This document shows positions 24,775 through 32,659 of a DNA stretch of 64,000 nucleotides, in pieces. Source of the stretch: Aeromicrobium sp. Leaf350 (GTDB lineage Bacteria; Actinomycetota; Actinomycetes; Propionibacteriales; Nocardioidaceae); NCBI RefSeq assembly GCF_916858655.1, contig NZ_CAKASL010000001.1:558001-622000 (forward strand), given 5' to 3'. The translations under genes were made by a program, and so were the position numbers. Within the stretch, counting starts at the first letter, position 1; each line of letters opens with the position of its first letter. The notes below the pieces were generated by a model that worked only from the letters and a program-made list of their open reading frames with translations, made no database searches and was not told where the DNA came from.

Positions 24775-27700
24775 GCGCTCTGTCGCCTCCCGATCGCGAT
24801 GCCGCCACCGGCGGCGAGGGCCACCAGCACCGCCCCGCCGAGGGCCCACGGCCACCACGTGGTGCCGGAGTCGTCGCCGCCGACGGCCGAGGACGTCGTG
24901 TCGCCGGCTGCGGCGACCTCGTCCTCCGGGGCGCAGTCGGTGCCGGTCGAGAACGAGACGTCGATCGGGTCGAGCTCCGTGCCGGCCTCGTAGGTCGAGA
25001 AGACCGCGTGGCCTTCGGCCGTCAGCGTCGTCGGGACGTCCGTCGCCGACCAGGCACCGTCGCTCTCCTGCAGCGGCACGGCCGACAGGTCGAGCTCGGC
25101 GAAGGACACGTCCTGCGTCGTCGTCGCCGTCGTGTCGCCCGCCTCGGCAGCCGCGCGGTCCGCGGCGGTCACGTCGACCACCAGGAGCGCCGTGTCCTCG
25201 TCGACGACGCGGATCGACGGATCGGCGAATGTCACCGCCAGGGCACCGCTGTGGCCCGTGAAGTCCATCGTGCCCGTGAAGTCGACCTGACCGGTGAAGG
25301 CCTCGGCGTCGAAGGCACCGGTGCCGGAGGCGAAGTCGAACTCCGGCGTCGTGTACGAGACGTTGCCGCTGGTGGTCCAGTCGCCGTTCGCGATCGTGCC
25401 GGACACGTAGGAGCGGAAGGATTCCTTCAGTCCCCAGGTGGCCGCGGCATCGGTGACCTCACAGCCACCGATCTCCGCCGGGGCGACCACGGTGAACTCG
25501 ATGCCTCGGTCGACCGACCCCTGGAAGGTCAGCGTGTGCCGACCGGGCTCCAGGCTCGTCGGGATCGTGCCCGTCCAGGTCACGGCGCCCGAGGCGTCGG
25601 CCGACACGTCCTCGTCGAGGACGATCGGGTCGGAGTACACGACGACCTTGATGCCGTCCTCGTTCGCCTGGAAGCCGTCCGCCTCGAAGGTGAGCGCCTG
25701 GCCGGGCGTCACGTTCTCCAGGTCCACGTCACCCACCACCGTGATGCCGGTGGTCGCCGGCGGGGTGGCCGGCGGGACGAAGGCGGGAGCCTTGGTGGAC
25801 GCCGCGACGGTGCGCGCCGGAGCGAACGAGCCGGGCGCCACGTTGGAGCCGATCGCGAAGGTGACCGCGTCGGCCGCGTCGCCCGCCCGGTAGTTCGGCG
25901 TGGCGGCGAAGTCGCCGAACAGTGCCGCCGAGCCGGCAGCCGTCCACGTCGCCGGAGCGCCCGCGAACGTCGTGACGCCGTCGGCCGAGGTGCGCTGGGC
26001 GCGGGAGAGGTCGAGCGTCGCGACCGTGACCCGCGAGCCACCGTTGACGACGACCGACACGGTGCCCCGCGAGGCGGACTCGACCGTGACGATCGGGTCG
26101 CTCACCGTGACGGCCAGCGCTCCGGAGTGGCCCGAGAAGGCCACCCGGCCGGCGTACGACGTGCCACCCACGCCCGCCGCGTCCGCCGTGGAGGCGGTCT
26201 GGGCGAAGCGGAAGGATCCGACGCCGCCCGACGCACCGGCGCTGACCGCGACCGACCCGTTGGCGATGGTGCCGGTCACGTACCGCGCGAACGGAGAGCT
26301 GATGCCCCACTGCAGGTACCCGGCGCTGGCCGAGACGGGCGGGGTCACCGGAGGCGTGACCGGCGGCGTCACCGGAGGCGTGACCGGCGGGACGACCACG
26401 CCGCCCGGCTGCAGCTTGCTGAAGTCCAGCGCGATCGGCGTCGCGGTCGTCTGCGACGGATCGGCCGCCGCCTGGCCGTGGGCCTTCATCGTGTGGACCA
26501 CGTACTGCTTGGTCGGGTCGAGCGCCGCGACCTGGTCCTTCGTCAGCGTGATCGTGGTCGAGAACGAGCCGTTCACGATCACCATCGGGGTCAGGAACTT
26601 CGTGCCCAGGTACTGCGAGGCGTCGACCGCGGAGGTCGTGCCCGCCAGGGCCAGCGAGACGTACAGACCCGGCGAGGCGCCGCTGAAGCCGGTGCCGACC
26701 ACGTCGACCGACAGACCGTCGGACGACTGGGCGGTGATCGTCGGGGTGACGGTCGGGCCGGTCGGCTCCGGCGCGGGCTGGAGCAGGTCGAAGTTCAGGT
26801 CCAGGACCGTGTCGGTCGTCTGCGTGGCACCCGGATCAGGCATGCCGTGCGCCTTGATCGTGATGACCGAGTACGACTTCGTGGGATCGAGACCCGCGAC
26901 CTGCGCCGGGGTGAGGGTCAGCGTGCGCGTGAACGTGCCGCCCGCGCCCATCGCCGTGTTCGAGACGAAGGCCGTCGTGAGGTACGCGCCGGCGTCCTGC
27001 GAGTTGGTCGTGCCGGTCTCACCGATCGACACGTACACACCCGGGAACACCACGTCGAAGCCGGAGCCGACCACGTCGACGCTCAGCCCGTCGGCCGACT
27101 GCGCCGTGATCGTCGAGGTCACCGACGGGCCGGTCGGCTCGGGAGCCGGCTGCAGCTTGCTGAAGTCCAGCGCGATCGGCGTCGCGGTCGTCTGCGAGGG
27201 ATCCGTCGCTGCCTGGCCGTGGGCCTTCATCGTGTGGACCACGTACTGCTTGGTCGGGTCCAGCGCCGCGACCTGGTCCTTCGTCAGCGTGATCGTCGTC
27301 GAGAACGAACCGTTCACGATGAGGACCGGCGGCAGGAACTTCGTGCCCAGGTACTGCGACGCATCCACGGCCGACGTCGTGCCCTCCAGGGCCAACGAGA
27401 CGTACAGACCCGGCGAGGCACCGCTGAAGCCGGTGCCGGCCACGTCGACCGACAGACCGTCGGCCGACTGCGCCGTGATGGTCGACGTCACCGAGGGAGC
27501 CGGCGGCGGCTGCAGCAGGTCGAAGTCCAGGTCCAGGACCGTGTCGGTCGTCTGCGTGGCACCCGGATCGGGCATGCCGTGCGCCTTGATCGTGATGACC
27601 GAGTACGACGTCGCGGGATCCAGCGCCGCGACCTGCTCGGGCGTCAAGGAGAGCGTGCGCGTGAACGTGCCGCCCGCACCCATCGCCGTGTTCGAGACGA

Positions 27701-29252
27701 ACGCCGTGGTCAGGTAGGCGCTCGGATTCTGCGAGTCCGTCGTTCCGGTCTCGCCGATCGACACGTACACACCCGGGAACACCACGTCGAAGCCGGAGCC
27801 CTCGACCGTCACGTCCAGGCCGTCGACACCCTGCTTCGTGATCGTGGCCGTCACCTCCGGGTCGGACGGGACGATGATCGGGGGCTCGAACGTCACGGGG
27901 GTGGCGGTCTCGTAGGCGGCGACCGAGGCACCGCTGCCGCCATAGGTGTAGATGCCGTAGCTGCCCGTCGCCGAGACCGCGTCAGCAGCAGCCTTGTCCA
28001 GCACCAGCGTGGTCGAGAACGACCCGTCCGCCTTCAGCTCGACACCCTGCGCACCCAACGTCTCGTACTGACCCGCCGGAACCGCCCACTTCTGGTCCAC
28101 GACCTTGCGCGAGGCCGAGGCCGCACCAGCCGACGGCTTCCACACGTCAGCGAACTTGCCGAAGACCACGTACGCGCCACCGGGCTGACCAGCGAACGGC
28201 GGACGCGTGCCCGTCGCCAACGACGGATCAAAACCAGAACCCGTCACCGTCACCGTCGTCTTGCCCGACGACGGCACCGACGTCTTCGACACCGACACCG
28301 CAGGCGTCGTGAACGCGACGGGGGTGGCGGTCTCGTAGGCCGCGACCGAGGCACCGCTGCCGCCATAGGTGTAGATGCCGTAGCTGCCCGTCGCCGAGAC
28401 CGCGTCAGCAGCAGCCTTGTCCAGCACCAGCGTGGTCGAGAACGACCCGTCCGCCTTCAGCTCGACACCCTGCGCACCCAACGTCTCGTACTGACCCGCC
28501 GGAACCGCCCACTTCTGGTCCACGACCTTGCGCGAGGCCGAGGCCGCACCAGCCGACGGCTTCCACACGTCAGCGAACTTGCCGAAGACCACGTACGCGC
28601 CACCGGGCTGACCAGCGAACGGCGGACGCGTGCCCGTCGCCAACGACGGATCAAAACCAGAACCCGTCACCGTCACCGTCGTCTTGCCCGACGACGGCAC
28701 CGACGTCTTCGACACCGACACCGCAGGCGTCGACGGTGCCGGCGGCTCCTCGGGGTCGACCGGCTCCTCCGGCTGCTCGGGAGCCGTCGGCTGCAGCTTC
28801 GAGAAGTCGAGCACGAGCGGGGTGTCCGTGGTCTGCGTGGCACCCGGGTCCGGCGTGCCGTGCGCCTTGATCGTGATGACCGAGTACGACTTCGTGCGAT
28901 CGAGGGCCGCGACCTGCGCCGACGTGAGCGTCAGCGTGCGAGCGAACGTGCCGTTCTCCCCCATCGCGGTGTTCGGGACGAACGCCGTGGTCAGGTAGGC
29001 GCTCGGGTTCTGCGAGTCCGTCGTGCCCGTCTCGCCGATCGACACGTACACACCCGGCGCCGCCAGGTCGAACCCGGAGCCGTCGACCGCGACCTGGAGG
29101 CCGTCGGGGTCCTGCTTCGTGATGGACGTCGTGATCGTCGCCGTGGACGCGGCGTCGGCGGACGGCACGTTCATCGTCAAGGAGCCGACGAGAGCGACCG
29201 CGAGAGCGAGGACGACCGAGAGCACACGGCGCACGGGGGATGCGGCAGTCAT
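24771..29252 (-). CDS. htaA: Giant cell-surface heme-binding protein: Ig-like repeats plus two HtaA domains
   Basis: A 1493-residue exported protein expected to capture heme and pass it to HmuT. Order: signal peptide (1-34); seven Ig-like repeats (about 37-950) of two types, five diverged ones beginning TITKQ/AQ-x-DGL and two almost identical 141-residue ones (172-312, 313-453); a VTPP proline linker; HtaA domain 1 (about 977-1150) with ARYVTG tyrosine and GHSGALAVT histidine; one more Ig-like domain; HtaA domain 2 (about 1268-1440) with RSYVSG and GHSGALAVT; C-terminal helix with basic stop (last 28). Tyr and His are the known heme ligands of HtaA domains. AAAGG precedes the ATG, and a DtxR-like box covers the promoter. 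Corynebacterial HtaA lacks the long Ig array. Confidence 0.93.
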   Translation of the reverse strand: MTAASPVRRVLSVVLALAVALVGSLTMNVPSADAASTATITTSITKQDPDGLQVAVDGSGFDLAAPGVYVSIGETGTTDSQNPSAYLTTAFVPNTAMGENGTFARTLTLTSAQVAALDRTKSYSVITIKAHGTPDPGATQTTDTPLVLDFSKLQPTAPEQPEEPVDPEEPPAPSTPAVSVSKTSVPSSGKTTVTVTGSGFDPSLATGTRPPFAGQPGGAYVVFGKFADVWKPSAGAASASRKVVDQKWAVPAGQYETLGAQGVELKADGSFSTTLVLDKAAADAVSATGSYGIYTYGGSGASVAAYETATPVAFTTPAVSVSKTSVPSSGKTTVTVTGSGFDPSLATGTRPPFAGQPGGAYVVFGKFADVWKPSAGAASASRKVVDQKWAVPAGQYETLGAQGVELKADGSFSTTLVLDKAAADAVSATGSYGIYTYGGSGASVAAYETATPVTFEPPIIVPSDPEVTATITKQGVDGLDVTVEGSGFDVVFPGVYVSIGETGTTDSQNPSAYLTTAFVSNTAMGAGGTFTRTLSLTPEQVAALDPATSYSVITIKAHGMPDPGATQTTDTVLDLDFDLLQPPPAPSVTSTITAQSADGLSVDVAGTGFSGASPGLYVSLALEGTTSAVDASQYLGTKFLPPVLIVNGSFSTTITLTKDQVAALDPTKQYVVHTMKAHGQAATDPSQTTATPIALDFSKLQPAPEPTGPSVTSTITAQSADGLSVDVVGSGFDVVFPGVYVSIGETGTTNSQDAGAYLTTAFVSNTAMGAGGTFTRTLTLTPAQVAGLDPTKSYSVITIKAHGMPDPGATQTTDTVLDLNFDLLQPAPEPTGPTVTPTITAQSSDGLSVDVVGTGFSGASPGLYVSLALAGTTSAVDASQYLGTKFLTPMVIVNGSFSTTITLTKDQVAALDPTKQYVVHTMKAHGQAAADPSQTTATPIALDFSKLQPGGVVVPPVTPPVTPPVTPPVTPPVSASAGYLQWGISSPFARYVTGTIANGSVAVSAGASGGVGSFRFAQTASTADAAGVGGTSYAGRVAFSGHSGALAVTVSDPIVTVESASRGTVSVVVNGGSRVTVATLDLSRAQRTSADGVTTFAGAPATWTAAGSAALFGDFAATPNYRAGDAADAVTFAIGSNVAPGSFAPARTVAASTKAPAFVPPATPPATTGITVVGDVDLENVTPGQALTFEADGFQANEDGIKVVVYSDPIVLDEDVSADASGAVTWTGTIPTSLEPGRHTLTFQGSVDRGIEFTVVAPAEIGGCEVTDAAATWGLKESFRSYVSGTIANGDWTTSGNVSYTTPEFDFASGTGAFDAEAFTGQVDFTGTMDFTGHSGALAVTFADPSIRVVDEDTALLVVDVTAADRAAAEAGDTTATTTQDVSFAELDLSAVPLQESDGAWSATDVPTTLTAEGHAVFSTYEAGTELDPIDVSFSTGTDCAPEDEVAAAGDTTSSAVGGDDSGTTWWPWALGGAVLVALAAGGGIAIGRRQSA
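26341..26391. repeat. Tandem 12-bp repeats coding the VTPP linker
   Basis: Alternating units GGCGTGACCGGC and GGCGTCACCGGA encode about five VTPP copies in the linker before the first HtaA domain. This is likely a rigid spacer. Confidence 0.8.
27893..28738. repeat. 423-bp near-identical tandem duplication inside htaA
   Basis: Two copies, about 27893-28315 and 28316-28738, differ at only a few bases. Identical frames recur exactly 423 bp apart, for example at 28034 and 28457. Each encodes a 141-residue Ig-like domain. The near identity at silent positions points to recent duplication or gene conversion. Confidence 0.95.
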
Positions 29253-29322
29253 GCGAGACCTTTCGAGCAGACCGCGGGCGAACCGCGGCCGGAATCAGCA
29301 GCACAGGGCAGCCAACCCTCAA

Positions 29323-29349
29323 CGAGGTGAGGCTGGCCTAAGAACCATA
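29323..29349 (-). promoter_or_regulatory. DtxR/IdeR-like iron box over the heme operon promoter
   Basis: On the minus strand, 29341 down to 29323 reads TTAGGCCAGCCTCACCTCG, matching 14 or 15 of the 19 bases of the DtxR/IdeR consensus, with the key TTAGG and AGCCT blocks kept. A TATGGT -10 hexamer (29344-29349) ends two bases before it, so the box covers the transcription start. Iron-loaded DtxR/IdeR would be expected to shut off htaA-hmuTUV-hmuO. The regulator itself is not in this window. Confidence 0.75.
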
Positions 29350-29410
29350 GCGTGCTGACAGCGCGTCGTGAAAGGGGGTCGGCCAGGCTCGCGCCACCGA
29401 CCGCGTCACA

Positions 29411-29482
29411 GTGCCGTCGATGGGGCCGTCGAAGGGGCACTCGACGGGGCACTCGACGGGGCGACCGAAGAGCGGTCGACGG
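29411..29482. repeat. About six tandem 12-bp repeats
   Basis: Units of 12 bp close to GGGCACTCGACG run from 29411 to 29482; two adjacent ones are identical. They lie between the tetR stop and the htaA promoter, in no reading frame of a recognised gene. Confidence 0.75.
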
Positions 29483-29496
29483 GGTGCCGCGGAGGG

Positions 29497-30057
29497 TCAG
29501 GCGGCGACGGCGCGCACGACGAAGTCCGCGACGGACTCCGCGTCGATCCGCCGCGGCTGCAGGCACGCGTTGACCAGCGTCACCGTCGTGCGCAGGTCGT
29601 CGACGCGGAACGCACCCGATCCCATGCCCTCCTGCAGGATCTCCAGCAGCACGGCCTCGACCTCGACCACGTGCTCGCGCATCTGGGCGAGAGCCGCCGG
29701 CGAGAGCAGCCCCAGGAGATCGGGTCCGAAACCGAAGTGCAGGTCGCCCTGACGCTCGATGTGGTGGCGGACGTACGTGCGCAGGGCGTCCGTCGGTCCC
29801 GTCGAGCCGAGCACGGCGGCGCGGGCGGACGTGACGTAGGCCGTGGTCTCGTGCAGCGCGAGCTCGACGACGACCGACTCCTTGTCGCGGAAGTGGTTGT
29901 AGAGCGCGGTGCGTCCGACCCCGGCGCGCGCCGCGATGTCGCTCAGCGTGATGGCGGCGTAGCCCCGCTCCTCCATGAGCGAGATGAAGGCTTCGAAGAC
30001 GTGGGATCGCACCAGCGCGCGGTGGTCGGCGAGGGTGTCGCCCACGATCTTCGGCAT
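29497..30057 (-). CDS. TetR-family transcriptional regulator
   Basis: A 186-residue repressor-type protein. The N-terminal HTH reads [28 protein letters not shown] (start [11 protein letters not shown], recognition helix RTALYNHF), about residues 37-62, followed by a helical ligand domain with an [14 protein letters not shown] stretch. It lies upstream of the heme operon on the same strand but is separated by 244 bp with repeats and the iron box. It is also divergent from the nucleoside phosphorylase gene, 83 bp away. Its target could be either neighbour; the sequence does not tell. Confidence 0.9.
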   Translation of the reverse strand: MPKIVGDTLADHRALVRSHVFEAFISLMEERGYAAITLSDIAARAGVGRTALYNHFRDKESVVVELALHETTAYVTSARAAVLGSTGPTDALRTYVRHHIERQGDLHFGFGPDLLGLLSPAALAQMREHVVEVEAVLLEILQEGMGSGAFRVDDLRTTVTLVNACLQPRRIDAESVADFVVRAVAA

Positions 30058-30128
30058 CGGTCCAGAATACGGGACGGATGCCCCCGACGCGCGTGATCCG
30101 ACGGCCGCACGCAGGCGCGCCGCTGTCG

Positions 30129-30134
30129 TACGGT
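30129..30134 (+). promoter_or_regulatory. -10 hexamer of the PNP gene (leaderless)
   Basis: TACGGT ends six bases before the GTG at 30141 and no Shine-Dalgarno is present. Confidence 0.55.
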
Positions 30135-30140
30135 GGGTCG

Positions 30141-30932
30141 GTGAACCCCTACGAGCACGCCCAGAGCGCGGCTGACGAGCTGCGCAAGCGCACCGGAGGA
30201 GGCGACCACGACGTCGCCCTGGTCATGGGATCGGGGTGGATGCCCGCGGCCGACGCCCTCGGGCAGCCGGACCACGAGATCTCGCTCGCGGATCTTCCCG
30301 GTTTCAGCGCCCCCGCCGTGGCGGGCCACGGCGGCACGGTGCGCTCGCTGCGGGTGGGCGACCGCCGCGTGCTGGTCTTCCTCGGACGCACGCACTTCTA
30401 CGAGGGCAAGGGCGTCGAGGCGGTCGTGCACGGCGTGCGGACCGCCGCGGCGGCCGGCGTGCGCTCGCTCGTGCTGACGAACGGCTGCGGCGGGCTGGTC
30501 CCGGAGTGGACCCCCGGCACGCCCGTGCTGATCAGCGACCACATCAACCTCACGGCGTCCTCGCCGCTGGTGGGGGCCACGTTCGTCGACCTGACCGAGG
30601 TCTACTCCCGCCGGCTGCGCGGCCTCGTGCGCGAGGTCGACCCGACGCTCGCCGAAGGCGTCTACGCCCAGGTCACCGGGCCGCACTACGAGACGCCGGC
30701 CGAGATCGGCATGATCCGCGCGATCGGCGGGCACCTGGTCGGCATGTCGACGGCCCTCGAGGCCATCGCCGCGCGCGAGGCCGGGCTCGAGGTCCTGGGC
30801 ATCTCGCTCGTCACCAACCACGCGGCCGGCACCACCGGCGAGCCGCTCAACCACGAGGAGGTCCTCGAGGCGGGCCGCCAGGCCGCCACGCGCATGGGTG
30901 CCCTCCTCGCCGACGTCCTCCCCCGGATCTGA
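30141..30932 (+). CDS. punA: Purine-nucleoside phosphorylase (trimeric type)
   Basis: Splits inosine, guanosine and their deoxy forms with phosphate into base plus (deoxy)ribose-1-phosphate. The 263-residue protein has VMGSGWM for phosphate, [42 protein letters not shown] and SLVTNHAAG with the base-contacting Asn. These mark the trimeric PNP class. The GTG at 30141 fits the family start and a leaderless promoter. The mutase gene follows after 2 bases, which would convert the sugar phosphate product. Confidence 0.96.
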   Translation: MNPYEHAQSAADELRKRTGGGDHDVALVMGSGWMPAADALGQPDHEISLADLPGFSAPAVAGHGGTVRSLRVGDRRVLVFLGRTHFYEGKGVEAVVHGVRTAAAAGVRSLVLTNGCGGLVPEWTPGTPVLISDHINLTASSPLVGATFVDLTEVYSRRLRGLVREVDPTLAEGVYAQVTGPHYETPAEIGMIRAIGGHLVGMSTALEAIAAREAGLEVLGISLVTNHAAGTTGEPLNHEEVLEAGRQAATRMGALLADVLPRI

Positions 30933-30934
30933 CC

Positions 30935-32602
30935 ATGGCCGACCACGACACCCCCGACCACGACACCCCCGACCACGACACCGCCGCCCTGCACCAGCGC
31001 GCTCGCGAGTGGATCGCCCAGGACCCCGACCCCGAGACCCGCGCCGAGCTGCAGGGGCTGCTGGACGCCGGCGCCGACACGGAGATCGCCGAGCGCTTCT
31101 CCGGCCGGCTGCAGTTCGGCACGGCCGGCCTTCGCGGCGAGCTGGGCGCCGGTCCGCAGCGCATGAACCGGGTGGTCGTCGCGCAGGCAGCCGCAGGTCT
31201 GGCGGCCTACCTGCACCAGCACGAGGCATCGCCCTCGGCCGTCGTCGGCTACGACGCTCGCCACAACTCCGACGTGTTCGCCCGCGACACCGCCGAGATC
31301 CTGGCCGGCGCGGGAGTCCGGGCCGTGCTGCTCCCCGAGCCGCTGCCCACCCCGGTGCTGGCGTTCGCGATCGGGCACCTCGGCCTCAGTGCCGGCGTCA
31401 TGGTCACCGCGTCGCACAACCCGCCGCGCGACAACGGCTACAAGGTGTACCTGGGCGACACGAGCCAGATCGTGCCTCCTGCCGACTCCGACATCTCGGC
31501 GGAGATCGACCGGGTCAGCCGGGTCGACGAGCTGCCCCGGTTCGAGCACTACGAGGTCGCCGGCCCCGAGGTCGCGGCGGCGTACGTCGCTGCAGCCGCG
31601 GCGACGGTGCCGCCCGGTCCTCGCGAGGTGACGGCGGTGTACACGCCGATCCACGGCGTCGGTCTCGCCACGCTCGAGCACGCGGTCGCGGCCGCGGGCT
31701 TCGCCCCGGTGCTGCCGGTCGCCGAGCAGGCCGCGCCGGACCCTGACTTCCCGACCGTGGCGTTCCCCAACCCGGAGGAGCCCGGCGCGATGGACCTCGC
31801 GCTGGCCCTCGCCACGAGCTCCGGGGCCGACGTCGTCATCGCCAACGATCCGGATGCCGACCGCTGCGCCGTCGCGGTCCCGACGGGCCGGGCTGACGGC
31901 TGGCGGATGCTGAGCGGCGACGAGGTCGGAGCCCTGCTGGCCGACCTGATGCTGCGCCGCGGCGTCGAGGGCACCTACGCGTCCTCGATCGTCTCCTCCG
32001 ACCTGCTGGGCCGTCAGGCGGCGGCCCACGGCCGCGCCTGGCAGCAGACGCTGACGGGCTTCAAGTGGATCGGCAAGATCCCCGACCTCGCGTACGGGTA
32101 CGAGGAGGCGCTCGGCTACAGCGTCGCTCCGCACATCGCCCGCGACAAGGATGGTGTGACCGCGGCGCTCGCCGTGCTGGCGCTGACGGCCGACCTGCGC
32201 TCCGAGGGCCGCACGCTGCTCGACCGGATCGACGACCTCCACCGTGAGCACGGCGTGCACGCCACGGGTCAGCTGTCGGTCCGTGTCGACGACCTGACGA
32301 TCATCACGAACGCCATGGCGACGCTCCGCGGAACTCCCCCGACGTCGCTCGGCGGTCTCGAGGTCACCTCGGTCGACGACCTGACCGACGGCTACCACGG
32401 GCTGCCGCCCACCGACGGCATCCGACTCGGGCTCGGCACCGGCACGCGGATCATCTGTCGACCGTCGGGCACCGAGCCGAAGCTCAAGTGCTACCTCGAG
32501 GTCGTCGAGCCCGTCACGTCCTCGCTGGAGGAGGCCCGAGCCCGCGCCGCCGAGCGGCTCGACCTCATTCGCACCGACCTCGCCGACGCGCTCGGTCTCT
32601 GA
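30935..32602 (+). CDS. Phosphohexomutase-family enzyme, PGM2/PgcA-like (possible phosphopentomutase)
   Basis: An alpha-D-phosphohexomutase of 555 residues. It has FGTAGLRGELGAGPQRMN near the start, the phosphoserine loop TASHNPPRDNGYKVY, the metal loop NDPDADR, the sugar loop FKWIGK and the phosphate loop CRPSGTEPK. Length and motifs match the PGM2/PgcA group, in which some members prefer ribose-1-phosphate. Its place directly after PNP suggests a pentomutase role; that is inference, and glucose-1-phosphate or mannose activity is also possible. In-frame 15-bp repeats give the His/Asp-rich N-terminus DHDTPDHDTPDHDT. The stop lies within a strong hairpin. Confidence 0.92.
   Translation: MADHDTPDHDTPDHDTAALHQRAREWIAQDPDPETRAELQGLLDAGADTEIAERFSGRLQFGTAGLRGELGAGPQRMNRVVVAQAAAGLAAYLHQHEASPSAVVGYDARHNSDVFARDTAEILAGAGVRAVLLPEPLPTPVLAFAIGHLGLSAGVMVTASHNPPRDNGYKVYLGDTSQIVPPADSDISAEIDRVSRVDELPRFEHYEVAGPEVAAAYVAAAAATVPPGPREVTAVYTPIHGVGLATLEHAVAAAGFAPVLPVAEQAAPDPDFPTVAFPNPEEPGAMDLALALATSSGADVVIANDPDADRCAVAVPTGRADGWRMLSGDEVGALLADLMLRRGVEGTYASSIVSSDLLGRQAAAHGRAWQQTLTGFKWIGKIPDLAYGYEEALGYSVAPHIARDKDGVTAALAVLALTADLRSEGRTLLDRIDDLHREHGVHATGQLSVRVDDLTIITNAMATLRGTPPTSLGGLEVTSVDDLTDGYHGLPPTDGIRLGLGTGTRIICRPSGTEPKLKCYLEVVEPVTSSLEEARARAAERLDLIRTDLADALGL
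30941..30985. repeat. Three tandem 15-bp coding repeats in the mutase gene
   Basis: GACCACGACACCCCC occurs twice and is followed by a copy with one change, encoding DHDTP repeats at the extreme N-terminus. Confidence 0.9.
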
Positions 32603-32631
32603 CCCCGGCGCACGCGCCGGGGTCAGAGACC
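32594..32631. terminator. Bidirectional hairpin terminator after the mutase gene
   Basis: A perfect 18-bp stem (32594-32611 with 32614-32631), starting GGTCTCTGACCCCGG, overlaps the mutase stop codon and faces the convergent nuclease gene. No clear T-tract follows. Confidence 0.75.
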
Positions 32632-32659
32632 GCAGGTCGACCCTGCCGCGGTCCTCGGG

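Noticed and set aside
27893..28738. Insertion sequence or transposon as cause of the 423-bp repeat
   Set aside because: The repeat is in frame, directly tandem and codes for a surface-protein domain; no transposase or inverted ends were found.
24696..29330. A 1544-codon open frame on the plus strand opposite the heme receptor gene
   Set aside because: It is an antisense shadow produced by high GC at third positions of the real gene. Its product is an Arg/Gly/His-rich sequence without any domain or signal, and it has no plausible start.
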